Of a DNA stretch of 64,000 nucleotides, positions 50,860-63,362 are shown in pieces (position 1 is the stretch's first letter; each line of letters opens with the position of its first letter). This DNA comes from Coturnix japonica (Eukaryota; Chordata; Aves; Galliformes; Phasianidae), in contig NC_029529.1 in assembly GCF_001577835.2 (NCBI RefSeq), positions 6,388,157 to 6,452,156 on the forward strand. Direction: 5' to 3'. A model generated the notes under the pieces. That model searched no databases and was not told the origin of the DNA. It saw only the letters and a list, made by a program, of their open reading frames with translations. The position numbers and the translations under genes were made by a program.

Positions 50860-53800
50860 GGAGTCCCAGCCAGGTGCTCCTCGGCTCAGACCTGCAAGGA
50901 GGGTGAAACCTTAGAGCTGCAGCCAGGAGAGAGGAGGAAGGTGGGAGGACAGCCAGGGGTGCAGAGGGATACTGTCAGTGGTAGAGAAGCGCTCTTCCTG
51001 CTTACCTTGTGAGCCAGCTGGAGGCACACAGGTGGAGTATAATTGAAGGCTTTGTGCAAGGGCCTCCCTGTTGGCAGTCCCCGATAGTGGGACTGGGTGA
51101 GTCTCATTAAGAGATAAAATGAATAGAGAAAAGTGGCAGCCTGCCCTTGTCATCAGTTATTTTTACATTTCAGCATGAACTTTGTGCTGCCAGATCTCCA
51201 TGGGCTGAAGCCAACTGTTTATCCTGCAGACTGGTGCACTGCAAGCCTTGGCTGCACAGACACATTTGTGTTCCACATTTGGTTCTTTACTTGTCCAGAT
51301 CCCAAGGAACAGATCTGAGCAGCAAAGTCACCATCATGTGAGCAGTGCTCATCCAAACACATTTCTATGATGGAAAAGACCCTACAAGAAAAGAGCTCCC
51401 AGCTCTGATCATTGTTTTCCTGGGCAGTTCAGAAACTCCTGTGAGAGGTTGGTAATTCTGAGAGCTGCCAGTTGGGAATAACCAAACCCATGGAGGCAAG
51501 GGAAATCCCAACAGAATTCCTCCATGTGGCACTGAATGGGATGACACAGCGTTTGGACACTCAAAAGCATAGCTCAGGATGGGGCCATAAGCCATAAGCC
51601 TGAACTTCTCAGCACTGCAGCAACAGCCATTCACTGTTCCCCACTAGTGCTCTTTCTGTGCTTCCTTCTGTAAGTCAAAGCCTATTTAATAAGAGCAGCA
51701 ATCCCCTAGCATGCTGCTTCTGGGGTACATGACTGCTCAGGTGCAATCGAACACGAGGTCAGTATGTCCCAACCAGCCAGCCATCACTCGGTGTCCCATG
51801 CTGCTGCTCTGATGCAAAGAGGAACAGTGCTGAAACAGTCTGACCACCAGTTCTGCTTCTGCAAACAGATGATTGAGAAAGCATGAAGGGAACCTCCAAC
51901 TGCAGTCTACCAGCTGCTTCAGCAAAGCTTAACACCAGAGATTGCAACACAGAAATAGCATGTTCCCCATATCCAGACTTTCTATGTCCACATAAGAGAG
52001 TAAGTTTATGTGTCTTAGCCAATGCTAAGAGCCCCATACAGCTCCAGGCACCCAAACAGAAGCAGTATGCTGCAGAGTTGGCTTCATTCACTAATAGTCT
52101 AATACTAATACACTAATACTCTACATAAGGAGCAGAGATGGTCAATACAAACATATCCTTAACTCCCAGCACACAAAACAAGACAGTGCAAAGGGAAAGC
52201 AGGTTTGCAAGTTTAATGTGAACTCAAGTAGAGGGTTAAAAACCGTTGGGAAGTTGATACAGAGTTCTGAAGCACAATTGACACCTTCACCAATACATTT
52301 CAGCATATGTGAATCGAGGTAAGGGTTGTACAGTGAACAGTGCTCAACAGGGACAGCGTGCTGCTCCAAGAGGCTGAATGCCTCACCTGGCGTGTATTCA
52401 TTTACTTGACATATTCTGAAATCAGAAGCACCGAATGAAGGAAGTGAACAGAAGAACACATTGGATCCTACCTGCAGTAAACCCACAATGCCCGTTTCTG
52501 TGTAACCCCAGTAATGTGAAAGTTTCCCTGACTTTTGCAAGCCTTCCAGATAGAGAAAAGAACAGGGAAGAGGTTATTTGTGCTTCCTTACCCAACTCTG
52601 AATTATGGAAGTCTTTTACAAGATCCAGCTAATACTCTTATAACACGGAATGATAATAATGGGCTGCACAGTTATTGCTGCACCAACAAGGTGGTAAATC
52701 TACTTATTTCTAGTGTCTGAATGGAGGGAAATGGGATACAACTAGAGCTATTCAACCGAACAACGGGAAATGAAGGAAGGTCAGTGCTTAAATTTAACTA
52801 GCAACAGTTGAATCTATACATAAAATAATGTTATTTGCATATATAATTTCCCACTTGATTCTGTGATACAAAAGCTTGGAACCGTAGCCTTCAAGTTAGC
52901 CTGAATAAAAATCTATCCCATAGCCTGAGCTACGCATCACACAAAAGCTACCTAGGGATCAAAATAAAATCATCACCTGAGCAAGCAAACACTCTTCAGC
53001 CCAGCAGCTCGTGCCAGGCCCCCATACCTGCCACACAAGGAAGATATTAAGTTTGGATATTTAAAGGAAGCACGTGCTGTTGTCATATACAGCTGGTTCT
53101 CTTCCAGATTTACTTGGTGGAGAGGTGCAGTGGGGGGACTGACTACAGGTGCAGACCGAGCCCTGACTCATACCCTACAGCTAAAACCAAGGCAGGCAGC
53201 TGCTTCCATGCTGAGGGAAGAACAAAAGCGAACCTGGCATCTGATCAATCTAGTTACTTCTGGGGACAGCAGGAGTGAAGGACAGTCCTATGTGGTTACA
53301 TACTTTCTGCATTATCAAATGCATAAGCTAATGAGAATTAAAACCTTTGTGATCAGCGACGTACATTCCTCTTAGCTTCCCTCCTGGGAAAGAAGATATA
53401 TTATCATATACTATACTTAAATTTATATTTTAAATATACTCTGACATAAGAGTTAGGATTAGGGTAGTTCTTGTATGTTTGTATGTACATGTACTTTACA
53501 CATACACCCAACACTCGGACAACTACAGCATACAGAAAACACTACTTGTATTTTGCATGTGGAATCACCCTAATCTGCATTACAAGTGCAATTTGTAACA
53601 GCCACACAAAGGAGACCCGGCTGTCAGTTCCTAAGTCACACTTAACGTGGATCATACTGCAGAATGAGACCCGATCTGGAAAGAAAAAAGACTCAATCAA
53701 TCCAAAGGCCAAATGCTAATTCTGTCAGCCACCGCAAGCATTCCCAAGCACAGCTGCTAAGTTCCTAGACACTCCAAAAGTCATTTCCCTGAATAAATCA

Positions 53801-54176
53801 GGCTGAGCCCCAATCTGTCAGGAGGACACGCTGCAAGTTGCTGGGTTCTCTTCCTCAGCTCTATTGGCTCTGCTTTCCTCAGCTCAGCCTAGAGAACAAC
53901 ATGACACCGAGTTTCACAAACGTTTGGCTTTATGTGTTGTTTATCATTTAAAAATAAAAAGCTCCAAACCCACGAGAGACTCGGGTGACACCATAATGCC
54001 CTCTTTGTTTCAAAGTGCATTTTAAAAGACTGAGATGTAAACAAAATCAGACCAAGAGGACACAAGGGTTAAAAACCTAAGGGCTGCTAACTTCAGGTGC
54101 TATCATAATGAGTACGTTACTGCCACGAGATGATTAATTGGGGCCCGGCTTCCAGGGCTGCCAACGTTCTGCTCTA
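50860..54176. other. Intergenic stretch between BRICD5 and PGP, including the PGP 3' UTR
   Basis: AT-richer than the rest of the window. PGP is transcribed toward it. No close AATAAA was found on the minus strand; an ATTAAA (plus TTTAAT, about 52213) would give a 3' UTR of about 2 kb, comparable to mammalian PGP. A second one lies near 50194, inside BRICD5. No coding exon, RNA gene or repeat family was recognised. Confidence 0.45.
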
Positions 54177-55483
54177 TTAATCCTCGAGTGCTGGAAGAAG
54201 GTCAGCTATGCTATCGACATAGTAATCAGGCACCAGGCTCTGCCGGGCAGGGCAGTCACTCTCCTGGTGCCCTCTCACTTCCTCCAACGTGCTGACCCCA
54301 GTGAGTGTCAGCAGGGTGGTGAGGCCACAGGTGTTGCCCATCAGGATGTCCGTGTCCAGCCGATCCCCCACCATGATGGTGCGTGCGGGGTCGATGTCAA
54401 ACTCGCTGGCCACGCAGTCAAATATATAACGGTTGGGCTTCCCGACGATGAAAGCCTCACGCTCTGCCGCTGTCTCTACAGCTTTTACCAGGCAGCCGGT
54501 CCCTGGGGGAGAGAAATAGCGATTAAGGGCTGCAGAGGACTCAGCATCCACAGGAGACAGCACAGAATCATATGTAGGGTACTTCAAAAACCCAGCTTTG
54601 CACATGGGGCTTTTAGAAGCCGGCCAGGCCGTGTGTAAAGCCTGCCAGGATGGGGAGGGGGGGGGGACAATCTGCACCGAGATAAAGCAGGAACTGCCAT
54701 GCCAGGAAAATAAATCACAGAACACGGTGATTGAAGGGACCCGTACGGATCATCGAGTGCAACTTATGGCAGGAATCCCCGTCAGATCAAGAATCACGGC
54801 GTGGAGCCGCCCCAAAGCAAAGCGGCGGACAGAAGCGGCTCCGTCCAGCCCCGACCCCCACGCCCGGTACCGGGGATGGCGGATCCTCCCTCCAGCGGCA
54901 GCCGGTTGTCGCGGTTGGTTCCGACGAGGAGGCAGCCGGGGTCCCGCAGCAGGTAACGCAGCGCCTGGCACAACTTGGCGTAGCTGAAGTGCTCGTCGAA
55001 CCCCACCAGCACTGCTCGCACCGCCGGCTCCAGCGGCGCCTGGGCCCAGTCAGCGGGCGCGGGGCCGGGCAGGGCGGCGGGGCCGGGCCCGAGGTGCGGG
55101 ATCCCGGCGGCGTCCAGCTCGGCGGACAGCGCGGGGCTGCCCAGCACGAAGGCGGCGGCTCCGTCGGGCAGCGCCTGGCGCAGGTACCGGGCGGCGCAGA
55201 ACGCGGAGCCGAACACGTGGCGGGGCTCGGCGGGAGGGAAACCGAGACGCCGCAGCTTCTCGGTGTAGGCGACCCGCGTGCGGCTGCTGTTGTTGGTCAC
55301 GTAGCACAGACGTTTGCCCGACGCCGCCAAACGGCCCAACGCCGCCGGTGCCCCGCTCAGCGCCGCCTCGCCCCGCCACAGCACGCCGTCACAGTCGAAC
55401 AGCAGCGTGTCGGCGCCGCGCAGCACGGCCCGCGCCGCATCGCCCTCCAGCCGCCGGCAGCGCCGCCCGCCCGTGGCCGCCAT
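54177..55483 (-). CDS. PGP: PGP, phosphoglycolate / glycerol-3-phosphate phosphatase (complete)
   Basis: Two exons, 55483-54871 and 54502-54177, total 939 nt: 312 residues plus TAA (human 321). This two-exon layout matches mammalian PGP. It is a HAD-superfamily phosphatase with all motifs visible: motif I FDCDGVLW (nucleophile D30, acid D32), motif II YVTNNSS, motif III lysine in [10 protein letters not shown], and motif [14 protein letters not shown]. It hydrolyses 2-phosphoglycolate, glycerol-3-phosphate and toxic side products such as 4-phosphoerythronate in the cytosol. The start ATG (CCGCCATG on the other strand) was chosen because it gives [20 protein letters not shown] at the family position; the frame is open further upstream. 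Exon 1 is very GC-rich. Its promoter is shared with E4F1. Confidence 0.95.
54717..54775 (-). repeat. Short CR1-like LINE remnant in the PGP intron
   Basis: The plus strand reads like the antisense of the CR1 3' end (GAAGGGACCCGTACGGATCATCGAGT), starting at a CACAGAA word. Only about 60 bp is recognisable and diverged, so it is an old fragment. Confidence 0.5.
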
Positions 55484-55896
55484 GACAGTCTCAGCCGCGC
55501 TTCCGAGCGCAGCCCGCCCCCCCGCCGCTACCATTGGCCGCCCAACGCCCGGCCCTCGCGCCCATTGGACGACACCGGCCGTGCGGACCTCCCCACGCCC
55601 TGCCGCGCGGCCGGCTTGCTCCGCTCTCATTGGCCACCCTCCTCACGGCCCCGCCCCCCGCGCACCGCTATTGGCTGACGTCCGCTGGTGGTCCGAGCCG
55701 GTTGGGCGGCCCCGCCGGCTCGCTCCGTAACTCGTTAGATTCCCGGATGTCGCCGGGCTGAGGGCGCTCCCGGAACCCTCCGTTCGGGGCCGCGTTTCCC
55801 GCCGAGCCCCTTTTTGGCGCGGCCCGCGGCACGCGGCCCGTTGTTATGACGACACGGCCGTAAAGCCGCCATCTTGGCGGTGCGGCGCGTTGCGAC
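55484..55896. promoter_or_regulatory. Bidirectional PGP/E4F1 promoter with four CCAAT boxes
   Basis: The two start codons are 413 bp apart, head-to-head in a CpG island. ATTGG (CCAAT on the PGP strand) occurs at 55533, 55564, 55629 and 55670. Further toward E4F1 are an E2F-like TTTTTGGCGCGG at 55811-55822 and a YY1-like GCCGCCATCTTGG at 55865-55877, next to the E4F1 ATG. A TGACGT half-CRE lies at 55676. There is no TATA box. Factor binding is inferred from motifs. Confidence 0.7.
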
Positions 55897-58800
55897 ATGG
55901 AGGCCGCGGTGGCAACGAGCGCGGGGCCGGCGGCGCTTACGGCAGCACCGCGCCAAGGAGCGGAGGGGGCGGCGGCCGCCGCGGTATCCGCGGCCCGGCT
56001 CCTTCCTCAGCCTCCAGGCGCCGTTCAGCGAGGAAGGTACCGGCGGGGCCCGGGCGGAGCGGGGCCGGGGGGCGGCGGGTGCCCGGCCGAGACGGGGCTC
56101 GTTAGGAGCGGCCTCAGCCGGCAGTTTCCGAACCCGTCGACCGAATTTCCGTTGCAGACGAGGATGACGTGCACAAGTGCGGGCGCTGCCAGGCGGAGTT
56201 CACGTCCCTGGAGGAGTTTGTGCAGCACAAGATCCAGAAGCGATGCCAGCGCGGCCCGGAGCCGCCCCTCGGCACCGAGGAACCGAAGGTGACAGCGGGT
56301 CCCGGTGCCCGTTTAAGGGCTGAGGGCAGCGCCGTGACTCGGCCCTTCCCGCTGACACCGTCTGTGCCCCCACAGGTCGTTCCCGCTGTTGAGGAGTCCA
56401 TAACTGTTGCTCATATCGTTGTTGAAGCATCCTCGATAGCGGAGGAGATCAGCAACGCGTCAGCGATCGTAGGTGAGCGCGGTGCTGCCTTTAGATCCCT
56501 CTGTGACAGGGGTTGGTTCGCCTGTCCAGCATCCTGCCCTGGGGCCAAGAAATGACATTTCTGTGTTATGTTCCCAGGGCTGAACATTGTCCTCAGGATG
56601 CAAAAGCTTTCATTCCAAAACATCCATCCTAACATCAATAACAAAAACTTTACAAAGACGAGCATTCCAGCCTTAAAGCATCTGTCTTTTCCTTCCTACC
56701 ACTTGAAATGCTGGAGCAATACGTTCACAGAATCACAGAATGACCCGGGTTGGAAGGGACCTCAAGGATCATGTAGTTCCAACGCCCCTGCCTAGCAGGG
56801 CCACCAAACATACACCTTTACTAGATCAGGTTGCCCAGAGCCCTGTCCAAGCTGGTCTTGAACACCTCTAAGGACATAAACCTGTCTTCAGTACAGAACG
56901 TAACTGGCTGTGTCCTTTTCCCAGGTAGCGGGCACATAAAAGAAGTCATTGTGGCAGGAGACCACGTGTTTGAAAACCCAAATGGTCACATTGATGGCGA
57001 TGTCACTGAAGAGCAAGGCAACCCCGATGAGCAGGAGCAGGATATTGCCACAGAGCTGATAAAGGTTAAGCTGCTGGTCAACAAAGAAGGGCGGTATGTG
57101 TGTGAGTTGTGCCAGAAGACATTTAAAACAGTAAGTATAACTTCCATGCTGTTTGGGTTTGCACTATATTGAGGCTATTAGACTAAGACAAGACTTGATA
57201 ACAGTTTGCTTTCCTACAGCGTGATATACTTTGAAATTAGAACTTCACCTTTGAAAACAAACATTTTTGCTCTTTAGCATTGAAATGTAAAATATTTAAC
57301 TTGTTTGAAACTTCTTTCATAATGCGATTCCTACCCCAGGCAAGCATCCTCAAAGCTCACATGATCACTCACAGCAGCAGGAAGGACTATGAATGTAAAC
57401 TCTGTGGAACTTCCTTCAGGACAAAGGGGTCTCTGATTCGACACCATCGGCGTCATACTGGTAAGAGAGCTCCAAATTGCTCCTTGTTGCTGGGGTGCGC
57501 TGTGTGTTGTTATCCAGCATACTTCAGAGTGCAGTTTACTGCTGCTTTCATCTTCCACTAAGCTGAGTTGAGACTGTTGAGTTCCCTCATGTCTGGGGTG
57601 CTGGGAGGCAGCGCAGGGTTGTGAGATAAGCATAATCTTCTTGCTGGAAGTGGTTGAAATCACTCTTCTTTAAGTCTGTCATACAGAACTTAAACTGACA
57701 GCTGTGGGTTTAATACTCTTATTTTGCTTCTTGTCATTCTCAGATGAAAGACCTTACAAATGTAAGAAATGTGGGAAAAGCTTCCGGGAATCAGGAGCGT
57801 TGACTCGGCATCTGAAATCTCTGACACCTTGCACTGAAAAAATTCGCTTCAACATGAACAAGGAAATAGTCGTCAATAAAGATGATTTGCCCACAGGTCA
57901 GTGATGCTGTGAATAACTGTCCTGTGTCTGATAAAACTAAGCACGATCCTGGCACTTGAACTATATATTCTTTTACATTTAAGAAGCATTTTGGATTGAT
58001 ATTAAGTTTCTCTCTTACCCTAAAAACAGTCCTTTTTTATATAGATCAAAACTATTAACTAACTGCAAATAGCCTGGCATTTACTATAAAGAAAATTTGA
58101 GCACCTGTTACAAGGATGGTTTTAACAGGCACTTTATATTCTAAGACACATTTATTGCACAGTAAATCGACGGGGGATGGGCAGTGCATCAGGTGATCCA
58201 TTCTGCTCATTTTCTTGCAGGGTCCTGTAGTTCAAGCTCAGAAACTGTTCCATCAATAGCGAGTGAATCCATCGAGACCTCACCTGTGATTCACCTTGTG
58301 ACAGATGCAAAAGGCAACGTTCTTCATGAAGTCCATGTCCAAATGCAGGAGCTGCCTGTTGTAGATGCGAAATCTCTGGATGAAGACGTGAGTGTCATTT
58401 CTCTTGAATACCTGTCATGTATTTTATGCAAGAAGGGCTTGAAGGGTTTTACCTCGTGCCATTTTCTTAAATGCTAAGTATAAATCTGTGCAGTGAAAAA
58501 TAAATAGATAATTAGCTCCTCTCTCATCTGATAGCAAAGAAGGCAAACTCTGCTTTGGCCTTGATTGAGTGTGAAGCATACATTGAGATGCACAGGGTCC
58601 ATTAATGAACGATGGAAAATGTGAGCAGCTGTTTACATTGAACATGCACTGCTTCAAGACTCTGATAGGAGCAAAAACTTATTCCTTGAACTGAGTGTTG
58701 TCAGAGTACAGACTGGTCTCATCTTCCCAGTCCAAGATCACTCCCTTATTAATTCTTCAACCAAATTCCACAGCATCGGTCAACCTTGGTTATAGTCTTA

Positions 58801-61800
58801 ATAATAATGCTGTTCAAAACAACAATAAAAAGCCCATGTATTTGTAATACCAAGTTTTGGACTATTTTATTCCTCTAGCAGTCACATCCTAAGGAGCTGT
58901 CATGTGATGGGGAAACAAACAGTGAGAATCTGCTGAGGCAGGCCATGAGGAATTCCGGCATCGTGATAGAGAGAGTTGCTGTGGAAGAAATGCAGAAGGC
59001 AGATGAACCTGCTGTAGCTGCGACAGAAGTAAAAAATGAAGTGCTGGAAGCAGAAGAGGAGCCACGTGGGGAACAACACGCTGAAGTAGAACAATCAGAG
59101 CCTGTATGTTTGCACTTTGTAGATTAATTTCTTGTTCCTGCACTTGGTTGTGAACAGTAGTGCAGTCCTAACCACCCTGCACCTTATCTTGCATGCACCT
59201 CTCCTTGTCCCTTTGTCTTTGTGCCAGTTTTTATTGCTTGTTTTTCATGCATTTTACTGCACATTCCTGTCAACAACATCAGTCTTTTTTTAGGGGGTGA
59301 GGTGTGAAAGCTGGGAATTGGGAATTTAGTTACTAAAATTTACTGTACAGAGCAGTAAAAATACATATATACTGTACCATTTTCTTTCCAATAGACAGAT
59401 GCAGAAAGAACAAATGGGTACAAAAGTTACGTTTGCCCTCACTGTAACGAAGCTTTTAGTGAAGCTGCTTCCCTTGAAATGCACATCAAAGGACATTTAG
59501 GTAAGACTGTAGTGCATAGCTGTTGTCTAAAATGGACTTGCTTGGCATCTGCAGAAGCAGAGTTTTATGAAGGGGCCAATTTAAAGCACATCTGCCATTT
59601 CTCTCTCTCCAGATTACAAGCCTTTTAAGTGCGAGGAATGTGGCAAAGAGTTCACGAAGGGTTACCTGTTAAAAAAGCATCAGGAGGTGCACGTCAATGA
59701 ACGGCGTTTCCGCTGTGGAGAGTGTGGCAAGCTCTACAAGACTATTGCACACGTGAAGGGCCATCGAAGGGTGCATTCTGATGAGCGACCGTATTCCTGT
59801 CCAAAGTGTGGCAAGCGGTACAAAACCAAGGTGTGTCTGCCTTGTGTCAGGTTTGCCCTGAGAGTTTCCTTGGGTTTGGGATAAGCTGGGAGGCTTCACT
59901 ACTGAAGAAACGTCAGCTCCCTTCCTCTTACAAGAGCAGAAGACACTTCTGAATCAGTAGGGACAAGAGGGGCAGACTTAATTCATAGCTCTGAGGAAAC
60001 TGTTCCTTCACGTACAAAAACTAGTAACACAGCCTTCTTTATCATGTCTTAGGTGAGAAGTCCTCAAACATGTGACTTTTACATTGGAAGCTAAATATTG
60101 CCTGCTTGATTTAGTCATTCCCTTTAGCTGCTCTTGGTACTTCTCTCTCTACAGAATGCCCAGCAGGTTCATTTCCGTACACATCTGGAGGACAAACCTT
60201 ATGTGTGTCAGTATTGCAGCCGGGGCTTTAGGGAGAAGGGCTCTCTGGTCCGCCACATCCGCCACCACACAGGGGAAAAGCCTTTCAAGTGTTACAAGTG
60301 TGGGAGAGGTTTCGCAGAGCACGGCACTCTCAACAGGCACTTAAAGACCAAAGGTGAGATGGCTGAGTTTGTCTCCATTGTAGTAAGGGCAGATGCTGCT
60401 TTCTTCCAGGATCAGGTTTGGACAAGTTGCTTTTTGGCAGAAAGATGGTGATTTTTCAGGGTGTGAAATATTTAGAGTGGTTCTAATGATCTCCATCGAA
60501 GGCCATTTGTTTATCTGCATCTCTGTTGCAGATACAGAGACACAGACTTCTTGTTTTTTTCTCCAGTCTACCCCAGTCAGTAATATTGCGTGGACCTCTT
60601 CTAGATCATTAGTCAGCTCGGTAGGATTGAAGCCTGCTGATTGCTGGCACTTTGTCAGTGGTATCTTGCTAAAGGGGTCTCATTAGCTTTGCATGGCATT
60701 TGCCAGGTATTCCCATATTTCTGTGGGTTATGTAAATTGCTTTTTTATGGCATTTCTGGAATTCCATTCAGGTGGCTGCCTTCTGGCTTTGAAAGAGGTG
60801 GAAGAAGTGATAGTGTCTGAGGAAAGCCAGTCAGCTGACAATTTAGCTGCAACAGTCATCTCTGAGGATCCTCATACTGTTTTGGTAGAGTTTTCTTCAG
60901 TGGTGGCAGACACTCAGGAATACATCATTGAGGTAAGAAGTGAGCAAGCAGCTTTGTTTTCCTCCACGTAACAGGCAGGAAACTGAGGACGTGGGGAAGG
61001 CTGGCAGTAGTTAATCAGAAGGCCAGGACTAAGAACTTCTAACTGTTCAAGATTTTCTGACTTCTCACACTCCATCTTTCCTTCAGCTTCAGTTTATTCC
61101 TCTCCCATTTCTCGTTAGCTTATTTTGTCTGAAACAGTTTTTAAACTCCGTGGCTATCAAAAAGCAACAACTGATGCAATTCACTTTCTCCTCCTTTGTG
61201 ACAAGGAGCCAGCTCTCATCAGTGCAGAATAACAGCCCATTCATTGAGTCCGTTTAGTGCTGCCATAGTAAACATTGGGGCTGCGACTAACAGGAGAAAA
61301 ATCTGCCAGTTGGCAGAATCCTGCTGAGAAAGGACGTCCTCTTACAGAGATTTCTGAGCACTCTGCGTTGCTGTGAAGTAGCCATTTATAATGGGATTTG
61401 GAGAAAAATTGAAGCAGTTTTCTTTAGAGCACTTAATGCGTTGTGGGGGGAAATTGGATGATTTTATAAAAGATTGTGATACCTTTTATCTTGGAAATAG
61501 AACTTTTAAAAAAAACTAATAATCTAAAAAAGGAATGACCCTGTTTTGTCTTTCAAGACTGCGACTGAAGATATGGAGACCAGTGAAGCTACTGAAATAA
61601 TGGAGGGAACAAGACATGAGGTAAATCAGCCATTTACTTACACTGTTCTTCCTGTGACTCCCCTGTAGGTGTAAGGAACTACTTTTAGTATCTGGAAGTC
61701 ATGCTAAAGAAGTAGTTCTGCAGACTTGTCTGTATTAAATAGTAACAGTGACCATACAGAGTTTGAACAAAGCTCATTCTAACCCTATACTCTGTCAGTG

Positions 61801-62612
61801 ATGGAGGCTAATAACCTTTAGTTCTTAGTACATGGGACAGTAGCTGCTGGCTAAGTAGAATTGTACGATGCCACTTCAGCCTTTGAGAAATTATCCTCTT
61901 AATGAACTCCTGAAGGCTAGAAATAGTGGTTGTTGTAAATCAGAGGCTCTTCAGTTGTAGCCAGCCTGTCTTGAACAACTGAGTACGCATTGTTAAGATT
62001 TTGCCACAAACAGTACTTTGACTTAAGTCCAGGAGGTACCCTGCTGGAAAAAACATCTTCAGTAACACAAGGTGCATGTTCTAAGACTCTGCTTTTCATG
62101 GGTTTATGAGCGCTTCAGAGAACAGCTGGAGGAAACAGGAACTAAATACCACTTGCTGTACTGCACTGCTGATTATCAAGCATGGTTTTCAGCTGTGGTG
62201 ATGACTGTACTTATAACAATGCAACACGTCAAGAAATAACTTGGCCTCTTTTCTCATAATGTAGGTTGACAGTCACATTATGAAGGTTGTACAACAAATA
62301 GTAAATCAAGCAAACTCTGGTCATCAGATCATCGTACAGAACGTCACCGTGGCAGAAAACTCCGAAGTAACCACAGATGCTGCAGACACCATCACCATTG
62401 CAACTCCTGAAAGCCTCACAGAGCAAGTCGCTATGACACTGGCTTCTGCCATTGGAGAAGGAGCAGTGCTGACAACAGAAGGTAGCATTGAGACAGAAGA
62501 AGCAACAGTGACAATGGTGGCATCAGAGGACATTGAAATAATGCAACATACAGGAGAGTTTGTTATTGCCTCCCAGGAAGGGGAGGTGGAAGTCCAGACT
62601 GTGATTGTGTAA
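55897..62612 (+). CDS. E4F1: E4F1, zinc-finger transcription factor and atypical E3 ubiquitin ligase
   Basis: Exons: 55897-56036, 56158-56288, 56376-56472, 56925-57130, 57340-57460, 57744-57896, 58221-58387, 58879-59103, 59395-59500, 59613-59830, 60155-60353, 60772-60932, 61558-61620 and 62265-62612 (TAA). About 778 residues (human 784). Exons 2-14 join in a single frame. Features: an N-terminal CGRCQAEFTSLEEFVQHK finger, three fingers in exons 4-6 (RTKGSLIRHHRRHT), then about six more in exons 9-11 (GKLYKTIAHVKGHRRVH, GEKPFKCYKCGRGFAEHG). The acidic/Ser-Thr tail ends VEVQTVIV. E4F1 binds ATF-like TGACGT sites, ubiquitylates p53 and controls pyruvate-dehydrogenase genes. In exon 1 the ATG (MEAAVATSAGPAAL) is one base out of frame with the conserved SLQAPFSEED end; a sequence indel or different start is possible. 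Confidence 0.93.
56726..56880 (-). repeat. CR1 LINE 3'-end fragment in E4F1 intron 3
   Basis: The plus strand reads CACAGAATCACAGAATGACC, then GGGTTGGAAGGGACCTCAAG, the antisense of the CR1 3' end. The LINE is therefore on the minus strand with its 3' tail at about 56726. It is 5'-truncated at roughly 155 bp and ends about 45 bp before exon 4. Confidence 0.88.
60354..62264 (+). other. E4F1: Three late E4F1 introns (60354-60771, 60933-61557, 61621-62264)
   Basis: All three have GT-AG borders and flank the small exons that carry the acidic tail. AT-rich unique sequence; no repeat family or small RNA recognised. Confidence 0.6.
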
Positions 62613-62870
62613 TGAGCAGCACATTACAGATGTTAAAGTTACTGTTTGTCTCCAGGTTGGGGAATTTGATCAGTCCTAGGTTTGCCGTTACAGTTGTTCA
62701 GAGAGCAGGAGAGAGAATGTTTCTATAGGTAAATGGCTTAACAGGATCGTACAGCCCTGAGCTGTTTTCTGTTTAAAATGGGAATGACAGTATTTAAAGC
62801 CCTCTGCATGGGCTTACTGTGAAAGTGACCACTATGTCATATTTGAGAGTTTTTTTGTGCTGCTCCTTCA

Positions 62871-62876
62871 AATAAA
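62871..62876 (+). terminator. E4F1: E4F1 proximal polyadenylation signal
   Basis: AATAAA about 260 nt after the stop codon. Confidence 0.65.
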
Positions 62877-63337
62877 GGAAATTCCTTTGCAAAGCATTTA
62901 CCTCTGACCATAGGACAGCAGCATCTTGGTGTTTAAAAGGGTTCATAAAGTGAAGCAAGTACGTTAGGGACTCAGAAGAGATGACTAAAATTAATCATAT
63001 GCATTTAAAACAAACCAAGAAAACCAAACCTAAGAAGTTCTGGTGTGCATTTACCACCAGTCAAACGCTTTCACGCCTTTAACCTCACTACTTTACTCCT
63101 CCTAAGGCACGGTACTGCAGTATTGTCTTTTTTTTAAAAGTATTTTATATCCTGGACAAGTAGCCTTATGTACTGGTCTATAAAGAACACATCATTGTAC
63201 CCTTGCCAAGCCAGACAGGCTACTCTGAGAGCTGGTCTGTTGGTGTGTAAAGCCATATTGTACATTAATTTTTTAGAACCATATAAGGATTTGTAATTGC
63301 ATATTGTACAGATTAGGCATGTAAATACATTTTTAAT

Positions 63338-63343
63338 AATAAA
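63338..63343 (+). terminator. E4F1: E4F1 distal polyadenylation signal
   Basis: AATAAA followed by a T-rich stretch, about 725 nt after the stop codon. Confidence 0.65.
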
Positions 63344-63362
63344 GTTATTTAAAGTTCTTATT

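Larger units (their letters stand above)
62613..63362 (+). other. E4F1: E4F1 3' UTR with two polyadenylation signals
   Basis: AATAAA at 62871-62876 and again at 63338-63343 would give UTRs of about 280 and 750 nt. Sequence between them is AT-rich and non-coding. Confidence 0.7.
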
